Assembly: GCF_038246755.1 (NCBI RefSeq)
Contig: NZ_CP134706.1
Location: 5,394,001-5,458,000, forward strand
Direction of reading: 5' to 3'
DNA: 64,000 nucleotides
From: Micromonospora sp. FIMYZ51
GTDB taxonomy: Bacteria > Actinomycetota > Actinomycetes > Mycobacteriales > Micromonosporaceae
The translations under genes and the position numbers were made by a program. Below, one piece after another: positions 8,712 to 17,554 of this stretch (its first letter is position 1; the number at the start of each line of letters is the position of its first letter). The notes beneath the pieces were generated by a model that saw only the letters and a program-made list of their open reading frames with translations, did no database searches and had not been told where the DNA came from.

Positions 8712-9719
8712 ATGACGATCACACGGGTACTGGGACGCAGCGGAATCGAGGTCAGCGCGATCGGCCTGGGATGCTGGGCCATCGGTGGACCGCTGTGGGG
8801 CGACGACGGGCAGCCGTTCGGCTGGGGCGAGGTCGACGACGACGAGTCGGTGCGGGCCATCCACGCCGCGCTCGACCACGGCGCGAACTTCTTCGACACG
8901 GCCAGCAACTACGGTGCCGGGCACAGCGAACGGGTGCTCGGCCGGGCCCTCGCGGGACGCCGTGACCAGGTGGTGATCGCCACCAAGTTCGGCCACACCT
9001 CGGACGAGGCGACCCGCCGGGCCACCGGCACCGACCACAGCCCGGGCTACGCGGTGGCCAGCCTCCGGGCGTCCCTGCGCCGGCTCGGCACCGACCACGT
9101 CGACCTGTTCCAGCTGCATCTGAACGACCTGCCGACCGCCGCCGCGCTCGATCTGGTCGACACGCTGGAGGCCGAGGTCACCAAGGGCACGATCCGGGCG
9201 TACGGCTGGAGCACCGACGATCCGGCCTCGGCGGCGACCTTCGCGGCAGCCGCCCCGCACTGCGCGACGATCCAACACGACCAGTCCGTGCTGCGGGACA
9301 ACGCCGAGATGCTGACGGTCTGCGCGGCGTACGACCTGGCCAGCATCAACCGGGGACCACTGGCGATGGGGCTGCTCACCGCCGCGACCCGCGCCCTCGG
9401 CGCGGACGACGTGCGGGGCCGGGCACCGGAGTGGCTGCCCTGGTTCACCGACGGTCGGCCGGATCCGCAGTGGGCCGAGCGGGTCGCCCGGGTCCGCGCG
9501 GCACTCACCGCCGACGGCCGCACCCTGGCCCAGGGCGCGCTCGGCTGGTTGCTGGCGCGCAGCCCGCGTACGGTGCCGATCCCCGGTTTCCGCACGGTGG
9601 CCCAGGTCGAGGAGAACCTCCGCACCCTCGCCCTCGGCCCGCTGCCCGACGCCGCGTACGCCGAGGTGGAACGTCTCCTGGCGGAGCTGCGCCAACCCGC
9701 CGCCCCGGTGGTCGGGTAA
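8712..9719 (+). CDS. Aldo/keto reductase
   Basis: NADPH-dependent oxidoreductase of the AKR superfamily, 335 residues, probably cytosolic. The (beta/alpha)8 barrel shows the catalytic tetrad: D in NFFDTASNYG (with Y seven residues on), K in VIATKFGH, and H in DLFQLHLND. The cofactor end is IPGFRTVAQVEENL. ATG 8712 directly precedes the conserved first strand; the frame is open far upstream, but that segment is noncoding in character. The substrate cannot be deduced. It stands alone, 40 nt before the epimerase gene, and could be co-transcribed with it. Confidence 0.93.
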   Translation: MTITRVLGRSGIEVSAIGLGCWAIGGPLWGDDGQPFGWGEVDDDESVRAIHAALDHGANFFDTASNYGAGHSERVLGRALAGRRDQVVIATKFGHTSDEATRRATGTDHSPGYAVASLRASLRRLGTDHVDLFQLHLNDLPTAAALDLVDTLEAEVTKGTIRAYGWSTDDPASAATFAAAAPHCATIQHDQSVLRDNAEMLTVCAAYDLASINRGPLAMGLLTAATRALGADDVRGRAPEWLPWFTDGRPDPQWAERVARVRAALTADGRTLAQGALGWLLARSPRTVPIPGFRTVAQVEENLRTLALGPLPDAAYAEVERLLAELRQPAAPVVG

Positions 9720-9759
9720 CCGGGCCGAGCCGCCTCTGCTGCCGCGCGTACCCGAAGAT

Positions 9760-10665
9760 ATGAGCATGCGGATCCTCATGGCCGGCGCGTCCGGCTTCCT
9801 CGGCACCCGACTGGTCGACCAGCTCGTCGCCGACGGGCACCAGGTGACCCGGCTGGTACGTCGACCGCCGCGCAGCCCGGACGAGCGGCAGTGGCAGCCC
9901 TCGACGGCACAGCTCGACCCGGCGCTCATCGCCGAGGCGGACGCGGTGGTCAACCTGGCCGGGGCCGGTGTCGGTGACAAGCGCTGGACCGACCAGTACA
10001 AGCAGCTGATCCGGTCCAGCCGGGTGGACACCACCTCCACGCTGGCCATCACCATCGCCGGGTTGCCGGCCGCCGACCGGCCCGAGGTGCTGCTGAACGC
10101 CTCGGCGATCGGCTGGTACGGCAACACCGGCGACCGGGTGGTGGAGGAGGACGCACCGGCCGGTGAGGGCTTCCTCGCCGACGTGGCCCGGGTCTGGGAG
10201 GCGGCGACCCGGCCGGCCGAGGACGCCGGGGTGCGGGTGGTCCGGCTGCGCACCGGCCTGCCGTTGCACCGCGACGGCGGGTTGCTCAAGCCGCAGCTGT
10301 TGCCGTTCAAGCTGGGCATCGCCGGCCGGCTCGGCAGCGGACGGCAGTGGATCCCGTGGATCTCGATGGTCGACTGGTTGCACGCCAGCACGTTCCTGCT
10401 GGCCCGGGCCGACCTCGCCGGGCCGGTGAACGTGGTGGGGCCGGCGCCGGTGACAAACGCCGAGTTCACCCGGGAACTGGCCCGTCAGCTGCGCCGGCCG
10501 GCGATCATCCCGATCCCCGCGCTGGCCCTGCGGGTGGCCCTGGGCGGCTTCGCCCAGGAGGCGCTGACCAGCACGCGGGTCCTGCCCGGGGTGCTCAACC
10601 GCGCCGCATTCACCTTCCGCCACCCCGACCTCCCCAGCGCCCTGCACGCCGCCCTGCACGACTGA
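9760..10665 (+). CDS. TIGR01777-family NAD-dependent epimerase-like protein (Rv2216-type)
   Basis: Extended short-chain dehydrogenase fold of 301 residues. The N-terminal GASGFLGTRLV nucleotide-binding loop is followed by the family motifs NLAGAGVGDKRWT, SAIGWYG and the C-terminal DUF1731 region. Family members (YfcH, Rv2216) are poorly characterised sugar-epimerase-like proteins. The gene keeps the position it has in mycobacteria, between the E2 and lipB genes, here with accessory genes on both sides. ATG 9760; a second ATG two codons later is possible. Molecular role unknown. Confidence 0.92.
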   Translation: MSMRILMAGASGFLGTRLVDQLVADGHQVTRLVRRPPRSPDERQWQPSTAQLDPALIAEADAVVNLAGAGVGDKRWTDQYKQLIRSSRVDTTSTLAITIAGLPAADRPEVLLNASAIGWYGNTGDRVVEEDAPAGEGFLADVARVWEAATRPAEDAGVRVVRLRTGLPLHRDGGLLKPQLLPFKLGIAGRLGSGRQWIPWISMVDWLHASTFLLARADLAGPVNVVGPAPVTNAEFTRELARQLRRPAIIPIPALALRVALGGFAQEALTSTRVLPGVLNRAAFTFRHPDLPSALHAALHD

Positions 10666-10683
10666 TCGCCGCCCGGGCGGCGA

Positions 10684-11943
10684 TCAGCAGCCGATCACCC
10701 AGTGGTTGGGGCCGGTCTGGCGCAGCGCGGTGGTGTAGAAGGTGTTGTACAGCCCCATCCGCTGGTGGGAGCCGTTGGCATAGGCGTAACCGCCCGAGTG
10801 GTACGCCCGGCCGGCGACCACGTGCGCGTAGTTGCTGGCGGTGACGCAGGTGGGACTCGGCGTCGGCGACGCGCTCGGGCTCGGCGTCGCGCTCGGGCTC
10901 GGCGTCGCGCTCGGGCTCGGCGACGCGGTCGGGCTGGCGGTCGGGGTCGGCACCGGGCCGCCGCCGGTCAGGCCGAAGAAGAGCGCGTCCCGGTACGCCG
11001 AGCAGATGGTGTCCAGGAAGTACGCGGCGGCGGTGCCGCACTGGTCGGCGCCGGAACCCGGATCGACCGGGGTGCCGTGGCCCATGCCGGAGACCCGGTA
11101 GACGCGGACCACGTCACTGCCGTACACCTCCACTGTGGTGTTCGCCGGCAGTTGCGTGGTGCTGGTCGGCGTCTGCGTCACGCCGAGCACGTTTGTCCAC
11201 TGGTCGCGGGACTCGGTGGCGTTCGCCGCCGCCACCGTGTAGTCGGCGGTACCGTGCCAGATGGCCACCTTCGGCCGCGGTCCCGAGTAGCCCGGGTGGG
11301 CACTGCGGACCAGGTCACCCCATTGCGCCGGGGTCTTGTCCACGCCCGGGCTCATGCAGGAGAACGCGTTCACCATCCCGGTGGCGCACCGGTGGGGAAC
11401 ACCGGCGATGATCGAGCCGGCGGCGAAGACGTCCGGGTAGGTGGCGAGCATCGTCGCGCTCATCGCCCCGCCGGCCGACAGTCCGCTGACGTACACCCGG
11501 TTGGCGGCCGTACCGTAACTGGACCTGGCGTGGTCGACCATCTGCTTGATGGACAGGGCCTCGCCCTGGCCCCGGCTGGTGTCGCCGGTCTCGAACCAGT
11601 TGAAGCAGGAACTGGAGTTGTTGGCGGCCCGCTGCTCGGGCAGGATCAGCGCGAACTTCCACTGGTCGGCGTACTTCTGCCAGCCGGAGTTGGCGAAGTA
11701 GCCGGCCGCGTTCTGGGCGCAGCCGTGCAGCAGCACGACCGCGGGTGCGCCCGACGGGAGGTTGTCCGGCCGGTAGGCGTACATGGCGAGGTTGCCGGGG
11801 TTGGAGCCGAAGCTGGTCACCTGGGTCAGGGACGCGGCCTGGGCGGGGGCGGCGACCGCCACCAGCGCGGTGGCGGCGGCCATGACCAGGCCGGCCAGCA
11901 GGCCGGCGAGACGACCGGTCAGAGTACGGGGACGGCGGCGCAC
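10684..11943 (-). CDS. Secreted PHB-depolymerase-family esterase with C-terminal accessory domain
   Basis: Extracellular alpha/beta-hydrolase of 419 residues. A signal peptide (about 1-36, ending AAPAQA) is followed by an esterase domain with GLSAGG nucleophile S156, D234 in WHGTADYTV and H289 in GMGHGTP. Next is a linker of about 35 residues of repeated (S/T)PSPSA. The final 55 residues, bounded by two cysteines (CVTASNYAHV to HWVIGC), form a small module like those attached to polymer-degrading enzymes. GTG start with GGAGG upstream. Likely acts on polyhydroxyalkanoates, feruloyl or acetylxylan esters; substrate unresolved. Confidence 0.9.
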   Translation of the reverse strand: MRRRPRTLTGRLAGLLAGLVMAAATALVAVAAPAQAASLTQVTSFGSNPGNLAMYAYRPDNLPSGAPAVVLLHGCAQNAAGYFANSGWQKYADQWKFALILPEQRAANNSSSCFNWFETGDTSRGQGEALSIKQMVDHARSSYGTAANRVYVSGLSAGGAMSATMLATYPDVFAAGSIIAGVPHRCATGMVNAFSCMSPGVDKTPAQWGDLVRSAHPGYSGPRPKVAIWHGTADYTVAAANATESRDQWTNVLGVTQTPTSTTQLPANTTVEVYGSDVVRVYRVSGMGHGTPVDPGSGADQCGTAAAYFLDTICSAYRDALFFGLTGGGPVPTPTASPTASPSPSATPSPSATPSPSASPTPSPTCVTASNYAHVVAGRAYHSGGYAYANGSHQRMGLYNTFYTTALRQTGPNHWVIGC

Positions 11944-12089
11944 GGAGACCTCCGTTGGGTGTGAGCTGGGTCACCGATAATTGCCGTGACGTTACGTCGG
12001 TGTGTCGCAGCTGTGACATGGCGACCGTGCACACATTCGTCGATGCGCAGGTGTGGCTCCGGCTCGCCGGCACTCTTGCGGGTTGCGTT

Positions 12090-12146
12090 GTTAAGAAGGG
12101 ACCCTTTACCTACCCCAGGCGTTAATAAGGGGCCCTTCCTTACACC
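12090..12146. repeat. 57-nt GTTAA/GGGCCCTT intergenic repeat, copy A
   Basis: Two imperfect half-units, GTTAAGAAGGGACCCTTTACC and GTTAATAAGGGGCCCTTCC, joined by CCCCAGGC. The same 57-nt arrangement recurs at 16268-16324 and 35819-35875. It lies between the divergent esterase and membrane-protein genes. Confidence 0.85.
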
Positions 12147-12190
12147 GGGTCTGACCGGGCTGTCCCGGTGCGGTTGGTAACGTCCGCTAG

Positions 12191-14008
12191 GTGCCCACCT
12201 CCCCGTCCGTGGCGTCCGCGCCCACCTCGCCGCCGCGCGTCGCCCGTGACCGCCGGGCCGATCTGATCGTGACCCTTGTCGCGCTGGCACTCGCCGTCTG
12301 GGTGACAAGCGGGCTGTGGCGGGATCCGAACGGCCGGGCGATCACGGTCAACTCCAGCGACCAGGCGTTGTTCGAGTGGCTGCTGGCCTTCGGCGGGCAC
12401 ACGGTGAGCCACGGGCAGAACCCGCTCTTCACGTACCTGATCAACGTTCCGGACGGGGTCAACCTCGCGGTCAACACCTCGATCACCGTGTACGCGGTGG
12501 TCTTCGCCCCGCTGACGTACCTGATCGGACCGCCGGCCACCTTCCTGGTGATCCTCACCCTCAACCTGGCCGCCACCGCGGTCGCCTGGTACTGGCTGCT
12601 CTCCCGGCACCTGGTCGGCAGCCGGCTGGCCGCTGCCGTCGGCGGCCTGTTCATCGGCTTCTCCCCCGGCATGGTCTCGCACGCCAACGCCCATTTGAAC
12701 TGGACCGCCGGCTGGTTGGTGCCGCTGCTGGTGTGGCGGGTCTTCGCGCTACGCCGCACCGGGCACTGGCGGCGCGACGGCGTGCTGCTCGGGCTGCTCG
12801 TCGCGGTCGCGTTCTCGATCGCCGCCGAGGGGTTGTTCTTCACCGCGCTGGCGCTCGGCGTCTTCGTCGCGGTCTGGGCGCTGCACCCCGCCAACCGGGC
12901 CGAGGCCCGCGCCGTGCTGCCGTCCTTCCTGCGCGGGCTGGCGGTGACCGCGGTGGTCGCCGGAGTGCTCCTGGCGTACCCGCTCTGGCTGCACTTCGCC
13001 GGACCGCAGCGGTTCCACGGCACCGGCTTCGACGCGGTGATCCACTCCGAGGACATCGCGGCGTACGCGGCGTACCCGCGTCGCTCGCTGGCCGGCGAGG
13101 CGGGCTTCGGCACCTCGCTGGCGCCGAACCCCACCGAGGAGAACTCCTTCTTCGGGCTACCGCTGCTGGTACTCGCCGTCGGCTGTTTCGTGCTGCTGTG
13201 GCGCAGCGCCGACCCCCGGCGACGGGCCACCCTCTGGGCGCTGGGCGTGCTCGCGGTGGTCTTCACCACGCTCTCCTTCGGACCGGTGGCCAAGGTCGAC
13301 GGTCGCCGGACCGACCTGCCGATGCCGTTCGACCTGCTCGGGCACCTGCCGGTGGTGAACGCCGCGCTACCCGCCCGGCTGGCGCTTGTGGTGACGCCGG
13401 TGATCGGCCTGCTGCTGGCGTACGCCGTGGACCAGTTGCGTCGCCGCCCGCCGCGCCGCGCGGCGGCGGTGGCCTGGACGGTCGGCTTCGCGGTGGCGCT
13501 GGTGCCGCTCTTCCCGACGCCGCTGCTGACCATCAAACGGGAGCCGATTCCGCGCTTCATCACCTCGGGTGCCTGGCGCGACTACGTCTCCCCCGGTGGG
13601 GTGCTGACCCCGGCGCCGCTGGCCCTGGACGTCTACCCGGACGGCCAGCGTTGGCAGGCGTACGCGCTGGCGCACCGGCAGGGCGAGTTCGCCATCCCGT
13701 CCGGCTTCTTCCTCGGCCCCGGCGGACCCGACGGCCGGGGCCGGATCGGACCGGTGCCCCGCCCGTTCGGTGCGCTACTGGATCAGGCCGCCCGCAGTGG
13801 CCTGCCACCGATCGTCACCGAGGGCACCCGCGAGGAGGTCCAGGCCGACCTGGCGCACTGGCGGATCGAGACGGTGGTGCTCGTCGACGAGGTGCACGGC
13901 GCCAAGTGGCCGGTCGACGAGGAGGCGGTCCGGCGGACGCTCACCACGTTGCTCGGCGAGCCGGAGCGGGTCGAGGACGTCTGGCTCTGGCGGGTCCGGC
14001 AGCCGTGA
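12191..14008 (+). CDS. Polytopic membrane protein, GT-C-like
   Basis: A 605-residue integral membrane protein with about ten transmembrane helices in the first 430 residues and a soluble C-terminal domain of about 170 residues. It begins with a cytosolic Pro/Ser-rich stretch and has a long first loop (ITVNSSDQALFEWLLAFG) with acidic residues, as in lipid-linked sugar transferases of the GT-C fold. No family-defining catalytic motif can be named. GTG start; TAACGT (12178-12183) lies exactly 7 nt upstream, indicating a leaderless transcript. The neighbouring lipB gene is 48 nt downstream. Confidence 0.8.
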   Translation: MPTSPSVASAPTSPPRVARDRRADLIVTLVALALAVWVTSGLWRDPNGRAITVNSSDQALFEWLLAFGGHTVSHGQNPLFTYLINVPDGVNLAVNTSITVYAVVFAPLTYLIGPPATFLVILTLNLAATAVAWYWLLSRHLVGSRLAAAVGGLFIGFSPGMVSHANAHLNWTAGWLVPLLVWRVFALRRTGHWRRDGVLLGLLVAVAFSIAAEGLFFTALALGVFVAVWALHPANRAEARAVLPSFLRGLAVTAVVAGVLLAYPLWLHFAGPQRFHGTGFDAVIHSEDIAAYAAYPRRSLAGEAGFGTSLAPNPTEENSFFGLPLLVLAVGCFVLLWRSADPRRRATLWALGVLAVVFTTLSFGPVAKVDGRRTDLPMPFDLLGHLPVVNAALPARLALVVTPVIGLLLAYAVDQLRRRPPRRAAAVAWTVGFAVALVPLFPTPLLTIKREPIPRFITSGAWRDYVSPGGVLTPAPLALDVYPDGQRWQAYALAHRQGEFAIPSGFFLGPGGPDGRGRIGPVPRPFGALLDQAARSGLPPIVTEGTREEVQADLAHWRIETVVLVDEVHGAKWPVDEEAVRRTLTTLLGEPERVEDVWLWRVRQP

Positions 14009-14056
14009 GCCGGCTCACCGAGGGTGACTGGCGAGTACGGGTCTAGGCTGGTGAGC

Positions 14057-14698
14057 GTGACCGCGACGACCTCCGGCCTGACGGCCGTGCCCGCCGGCAT
14101 CCTCGACTACACCGCCGCCTGGGACGAGCAGCGTCGCCGGCACGAGGCGGTGGTCGCCGGCGAGCAGGGCGACACCGTGCTGCTGCTGGAGCATCCGAGC
14201 GTCTACACCGCGGGCAAGCGCACCGAGCCATGGGACCGGCCGGTCGACGGCACGCCGGTGGTCGACGTCGACCGTGGCGGCAAGATCACCTGGCACGGTC
14301 CGGGGCAACTGGTCGGGTACCCGATCCTGCGCCTGCCCGACCCGGTCGACGTGGTCGCGTACGTCCGACGGGTCGAGCAGCTGCTCATCGACGTGTGCGC
14401 CGAGTTCGGCCTGGCCGCCGACCGGATCGAGGGCCGCAGCGGGGTCTGGGTCCCGGCCGACGACCGGGGGCCGGCCCGCAAGGTCGCCGCCATCGGCATC
14501 CGGGTCGCCCGGGGCGTCACCCTGCACGGCTTCTCCATCAACTGCGACTGCGACCTGACCTACTTCGACCGGATCGTGCCGTGCGGCATCCGGGACGCCG
14601 GAGTCACCTCGCTCACCGCCGAACTGGCCCGCCCGATCACCGTCGCCGACGTACTCCCCGTCGTCGAACGCCACCTCCCCACCCTCCTCACCACCTGA
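14057..14698 (+). CDS. lipB: Octanoyltransferase LipB
   Basis: Transfers octanoyl from acyl carrier protein to lipoyl domains, the first step of lipoate synthesis, here feeding the E2 encoded upstream. 213 residues. Motifs: [25 protein letters not shown] with K142 and VPCGI with C176. These positions equal the catalytic Lys142/Cys176 pair reported for the M. tuberculosis enzyme, which supports GTG 14057 over the upstream in-frame GTG at 14051. TAGGCT at 14044-14049 is 7 nt before this GTG, so translation is probably leaderless. lipA follows after an inserted aspS gene. Confidence 0.96.
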   Translation: MTATTSGLTAVPAGILDYTAAWDEQRRRHEAVVAGEQGDTVLLLEHPSVYTAGKRTEPWDRPVDGTPVVDVDRGGKITWHGPGQLVGYPILRLPDPVDVVAYVRRVEQLLIDVCAEFGLAADRIEGRSGVWVPADDRGPARKVAAIGIRVARGVTLHGFSINCDCDLTYFDRIVPCGIRDAGVTSLTAELARPITVADVLPVVERHLPTLLTT

Positions 14699-14724
14699 CC
14701 TCACCTCACCCGGCCCGCGCTGTC

Positions 14725-14778
14725 GATCAAGAGGTTTGCGTCGGCGTCCGGCCGGAGCGCGACGCAAACCTCTTGATC
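14725..14778. repeat. Intergenic palindrome with GATCAAGAGGTTTGCGTC arms
   Basis: An 18-bp perfect inverted repeat, GATCAAGAGGTTTGCGTC (14725-14742) and its complement (14761-14778), with an 18-nt GC-rich loop. It lies between the convergent lipB and aspS genes and may also serve as a bidirectional terminator. Its layout (GATC at the arm ends, intergenic) parallels the palindrome at 3098-3166, but the sequence is different. Confidence 0.7.
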
Positions 14779-14794
14779 AACTCTGCGGGGTCAC

Positions 14795-16081
14795 TTACGG
14801 GGTCAGCCGGTGCAGGTCGCGGGGGAAGGCGGTGACCTCGCGGATGTTGGGTGCGCCGATCAGGCGGGCGACGAGGCGTTCCAGGCCGATGGCGAAACCG
14901 CCGTGCGGCGGCATGCCGGAGCGGAAGGCGTCGAGATAGCCGGCGTACGGCTCGACCGGCTCGCCGCGTGCGGCAAGGGCCGCCAGGTAGTCGGCGTGCC
15001 GGTGCAGCCGCTGCCCACCGGTGACCAGCTCCAGCCCACGAAAGAGCAGGTCGAACCCATTGGAGTGGCCCGGTCGGACCGGGTCGGGGTGGGTGTAGAA
15101 GGGCCGTTTCGCCATCGGGTACCCGGTGACGAAAACGAAGTCCGAGCCGTGTTCGCGGCGGGCCCACTCCCCCAGCGCCCGTTCGTGCCCCGGCGCGAGA
15201 TCCGGTTCGTCGGCGGGCGCACCGGCGATCCGGAGCGCCTCGGTGAAGTGCACGGTCGGGATCTGCGCGGGCACCGCCGGCAGGTCCACACCGAGGGTGA
15301 CGCAGGCGGCGGCGGCCCGCTCGCCGACCGCGTCGAGCATTCCCGCGAGGGTGTCCCGGAGCACCGCCATCACCTCCCGGTGGTCGGTGACGAAACCCAG
15401 TTCGGCGTCGAGCGAGGTGTACTGCGCCAGGTGTCGTACGGTGTCGTGCGGTTCGGCCCGGAACACCGGCCCGACCTCGTAGACCCGTTCGAAGACACCG
15501 ACCATGAGCTGCTTGTAGAACTGCGGCGACTGGGCCAGGTACGCCGGCCGGCCGAACCAGTCCAGCGCGAACACGTTCGCGCCGCTCTCCGTGGCCGAGG
15601 CGACCACCTTCGGCGTGTGGATCTCCACGAACCGCCGGGCGTCCAGTGCGGCCCGGAACCCGGCCACCGCCGCCGCCGAGATCCGCAGCGCGGCGGACCT
15701 CCTCGGGTGCCGCAGGGCCACCGGAGCATTGTCGAGCTGGGTGGGCAGGCTCGCGTTCAGGGTCGGCCGGTAGAGGTCGAACGGCGGCGCTACGGCGGGC
15801 GGGCCGAGCGGACGTACCGTCGGGTCGGTCAGCTCAACCCCGGCGGGCGCCGCCGGGTTGGCGGCCACCGTCGCCACCACCTCCACCACGGTCTCCTCGG
15901 GCAGCGCCTCGACCTCGGCGCGGGTCGCCGGGTCGGTGACCACGACCTGGGCGAGGCCGGCGGCGTCCCGCACGATCAGGAAGGCCACCGACTTGAGTAG
16001 CCGGCGGCGGTGGACCCAGCCGGCGATCCGGACGCTACGGCCGGGGTACGAAGTGAGTTGGTCGGACCGGATGCGTTGCAT
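14795..16081 (-). CDS. aspS: Archaeal-type aspartyl-tRNA synthetase (short AspRS)
   Basis: Class II synthetase of 428 residues that charges tRNA with aspartate. An N-terminal OB-fold anticodon-binding domain (about 1-100, [11 protein letters not shown]) is joined to a catalytic core. Motif 2 appears as [21 protein letters not shown] and motif 3 as [11 protein letters not shown]. The roughly 110-residue GAD insertion of ordinary bacterial AspRS is absent, placing it with the archaeal/eukaryal AspRS group. Some of these are nondiscriminating and also charge tRNA-Asn for the GatCAB route. The normal long enzyme would be encoded elsewhere. Upstream is a probable T-box, suggesting induction by uncharged tRNA. 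Confidence 0.9.
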   Translation of the reverse strand: MQRIRSDQLTSYPGRSVRIAGWVHRRRLLKSVAFLIVRDAAGLAQVVVTDPATRAEVEALPEETVVEVVATVAANPAAPAGVELTDPTVRPLGPPAVAPPFDLYRPTLNASLPTQLDNAPVALRHPRRSAALRISAAAVAGFRAALDARRFVEIHTPKVVASATESGANVFALDWFGRPAYLAQSPQFYKQLMVGVFERVYEVGPVFRAEPHDTVRHLAQYTSLDAELGFVTDHREVMAVLRDTLAGMLDAVGERAAAACVTLGVDLPAVPAQIPTVHFTEALRIAGAPADEPDLAPGHERALGEWARREHGSDFVFVTGYPMAKRPFYTHPDPVRPGHSNGFDLLFRGLELVTGGQRLHRHADYLAALAARGEPVEPYAGYLDAFRSGMPPHGGFAIGLERLVARLIGAPNIREVTAFPRDLHRLTP

Positions 16082-16142
16082 GTGGGCTGCTCCTCGGTTG
16101 ATCGCGACGCCTCACCACCTCGGGCGGCGAAGCATCGCTCCA

Positions 16143-16260
16143 GCCCCGGGAGGTGTGGGCGAGCGGGACCTCGCGGTGCCACCACACCTTCACCCCGCCT
16201 GCGCGGGAGCCTCGTTCGTCGCCTTTTCACCGGGGCCAGCCGGGCGGGCTCTACTTGGCG
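16143..16260 (-). promoter_or_regulatory. T-box riboswitch in the aspS leader
   Basis: On the aspS strand the leader contains GGTGTGG-TGGCACCGCG...CCACACC. Stem halves are at 16182-16188 and 16152-16158, and the T-box bulge TGGCACCGCG is at 16172-16181. This matches the antiterminator consensus GGTGGNACCGCG. The variable base is C, complementary to discriminator G73 of tRNA-Asp (and tRNA-Asn). A GAC triplet, complement of 16218-16220, lies where a specifier loop could be. GGGCTG (complement of 16141-16146) can pair with CAGCCC directly before the start codon, fitting translational control as in actinobacterial ileS T-boxes. The specifier assignment is tentative. Confidence 0.78.
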
Positions 16261-16267
16261 CGCAGTT

Positions 16268-16324
16268 GTTAAAAGGGGGCCCTTCCTCTACCGCAGGCGT
16301 TAACAAGGGGCCCTTCCTTGCACC
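16268..16324. repeat. 57-nt GTTAA/GGGCCCTT intergenic repeat, copy B
   Basis: Same arrangement as 12090-12146: GTTAAAAGGGGGCCCTTCC, then CTACCGCAGGC, then GTTAACAAGGGGCCCTTCC. It lies between the T-box leader of aspS and the lipA promoter. Confidence 0.85.
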
Positions 16325-16508
16325 AACAACTGGCGGTTCGACGCGCTACTCGGCTCCGTCGTCGCTTTGCGTGCCAGACGCTAACAGCTCGGGCGGTCGG
16401 CGTGTTACCTCTTTTTCTCGCCCTCGGTGTCCGGTGTCACAGGGTTTTCGGGGTGACGGCGGTCGCCTCAGTTCATCGACCGGTGCCGTGCGGCGTAGGC
16501 TCGTTTTT

Positions 16509-17492
16509 GTGACGATCGAGCACTCCGCGCCGACGACCGGCCCGGCCGCGCGTACCGCGACGCCCGCCCCCGAAGGACGGCGGCTGCTGCGGATCGAGGC
16601 GCGCAACGCCGAGACGCCGATCGAGCGCAAGCCACCGTGGATCAAGGTCAAGGCCAAGATGGGCCCGGAGTACACCCAGCTGCGCGGGCTGGTCGCCCGC
16701 GAAGGGTTGCACACCGTGTGCCAGGAGGCCGGCTGCCCCAACATCTACGAGTGCTGGGAGGACCGCGAGGCCACCTTCCTCATCGGCGGTGACCAGTGCA
16801 CCCGGCGCTGCGACTTCTGCCAGATCGACACCGGCAAACCGGCCGAGTTCGACGCCGACGAGCCGCGCCGGGTGGCCGAGTCGGTGGTGTCGATGGGTCT
16901 GCGGTACGCCACAATCACCGGTGTCGCCCGGGACGACCTGCCCGACGGCGGTGCCTGGCTGTACGCCGAGACGGTCCGGCAGATCCACGCCCTGCAACCC
17001 GGTTGCGGCGTCGAGCTGCTGATCCCCGACTTCAACGCCGTGCCCGAGCAGTTGGCCGAGGTGTTCGGCGCCCGGCCCGAGGTGCTGGCGCACAACGTCG
17101 AGACGGTGCCGCGGATCTTCAAGCGGATCCGGCCGGCGTTCCGTTACGAGCGTTCCCTGGACGTGATCCGGCAGGCCCGCACCGCCGGCCTGGTCACCAA
17201 GAGCAACCTGATCCTGGGCCTCGGCGAGGAGCGCGCCGAGATTGCCCAGGCCCTGCGGGACCTGCACTCCGCCGGCTGCGAGCTGATCACCATCACGCAG
17301 TACCTGCGCCCCTCCCCCCGGCACCACCCGGTCGAGCGTTGGGTCAAGCCGGAGGAGTTCGTCGAGCTGACCGCCGAGGCCGAGGAGATCGGTTTCGCCG
17401 GGGTGATGAGCGGGCCGCTTGTGCGTTCCTCGTACCGCGCCGGTCGCCTCTACCAGCAGGCCCTGGCCGCCCGCCAACCCGCCCTCTCCTGA
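16509..17492 (+). CDS. lipA: Lipoyl synthase LipA
   Basis: Radical-SAM enzyme inserting two sulfurs into protein-bound octanoyl groups to make lipoate; 327 residues, cytosolic. Auxiliary-cluster motif [15 protein letters not shown]-cluster motif CTRRCDFC (C97, C101, C104) and the C-terminal RSSYRAG serine are all present. GTG 16509 follows TAGGCT (16496-16501) by 7 nt, a leaderless arrangement; the frame is open further upstream but overlaps the aspS leader. It works after LipB on the E2 lipoyl domains encoded at 1137. Its order relative to lipB matches mycobacteria apart from the inserted aspS. Confidence 0.97.
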   Translation: MTIEHSAPTTGPAARTATPAPEGRRLLRIEARNAETPIERKPPWIKVKAKMGPEYTQLRGLVAREGLHTVCQEAGCPNIYECWEDREATFLIGGDQCTRRCDFCQIDTGKPAEFDADEPRRVAESVVSMGLRYATITGVARDDLPDGGAWLYAETVRQIHALQPGCGVELLIPDFNAVPEQLAEVFGARPEVLAHNVETVPRIFKRIRPAFRYERSLDVIRQARTAGLVTKSNLILGLGEERAEIAQALRDLHSAGCELITITQYLRPSPRHHPVERWVKPEEFVELTAEAEEIGFAGVMSGPLVRSSYRAGRLYQQALAARQPALS

Positions 17493-17501
17493 CTCCGCCG
17501 G

Positions 17502-17531
17502 GGTCCGACCTCCGTCGGGCCGGGTCGGACC
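17502..17531. terminator. Bidirectional hairpin between lipA and the LuxR gene
   Basis: GGTCCGACC (17502-17510) pairs with GGTCGGACC (17523-17531) around a 12-nt loop, between convergent genes. Confidence 0.6.
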
Positions 17532-17554
17532 GCCCCGGCTGGGGCGGGCCTGCG

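Noticed and set aside
8691..10469. 592-codon minus-strand frame opposite the reductase and epimerase
   Set aside because: GC-bias shadow; no start signal or domain.
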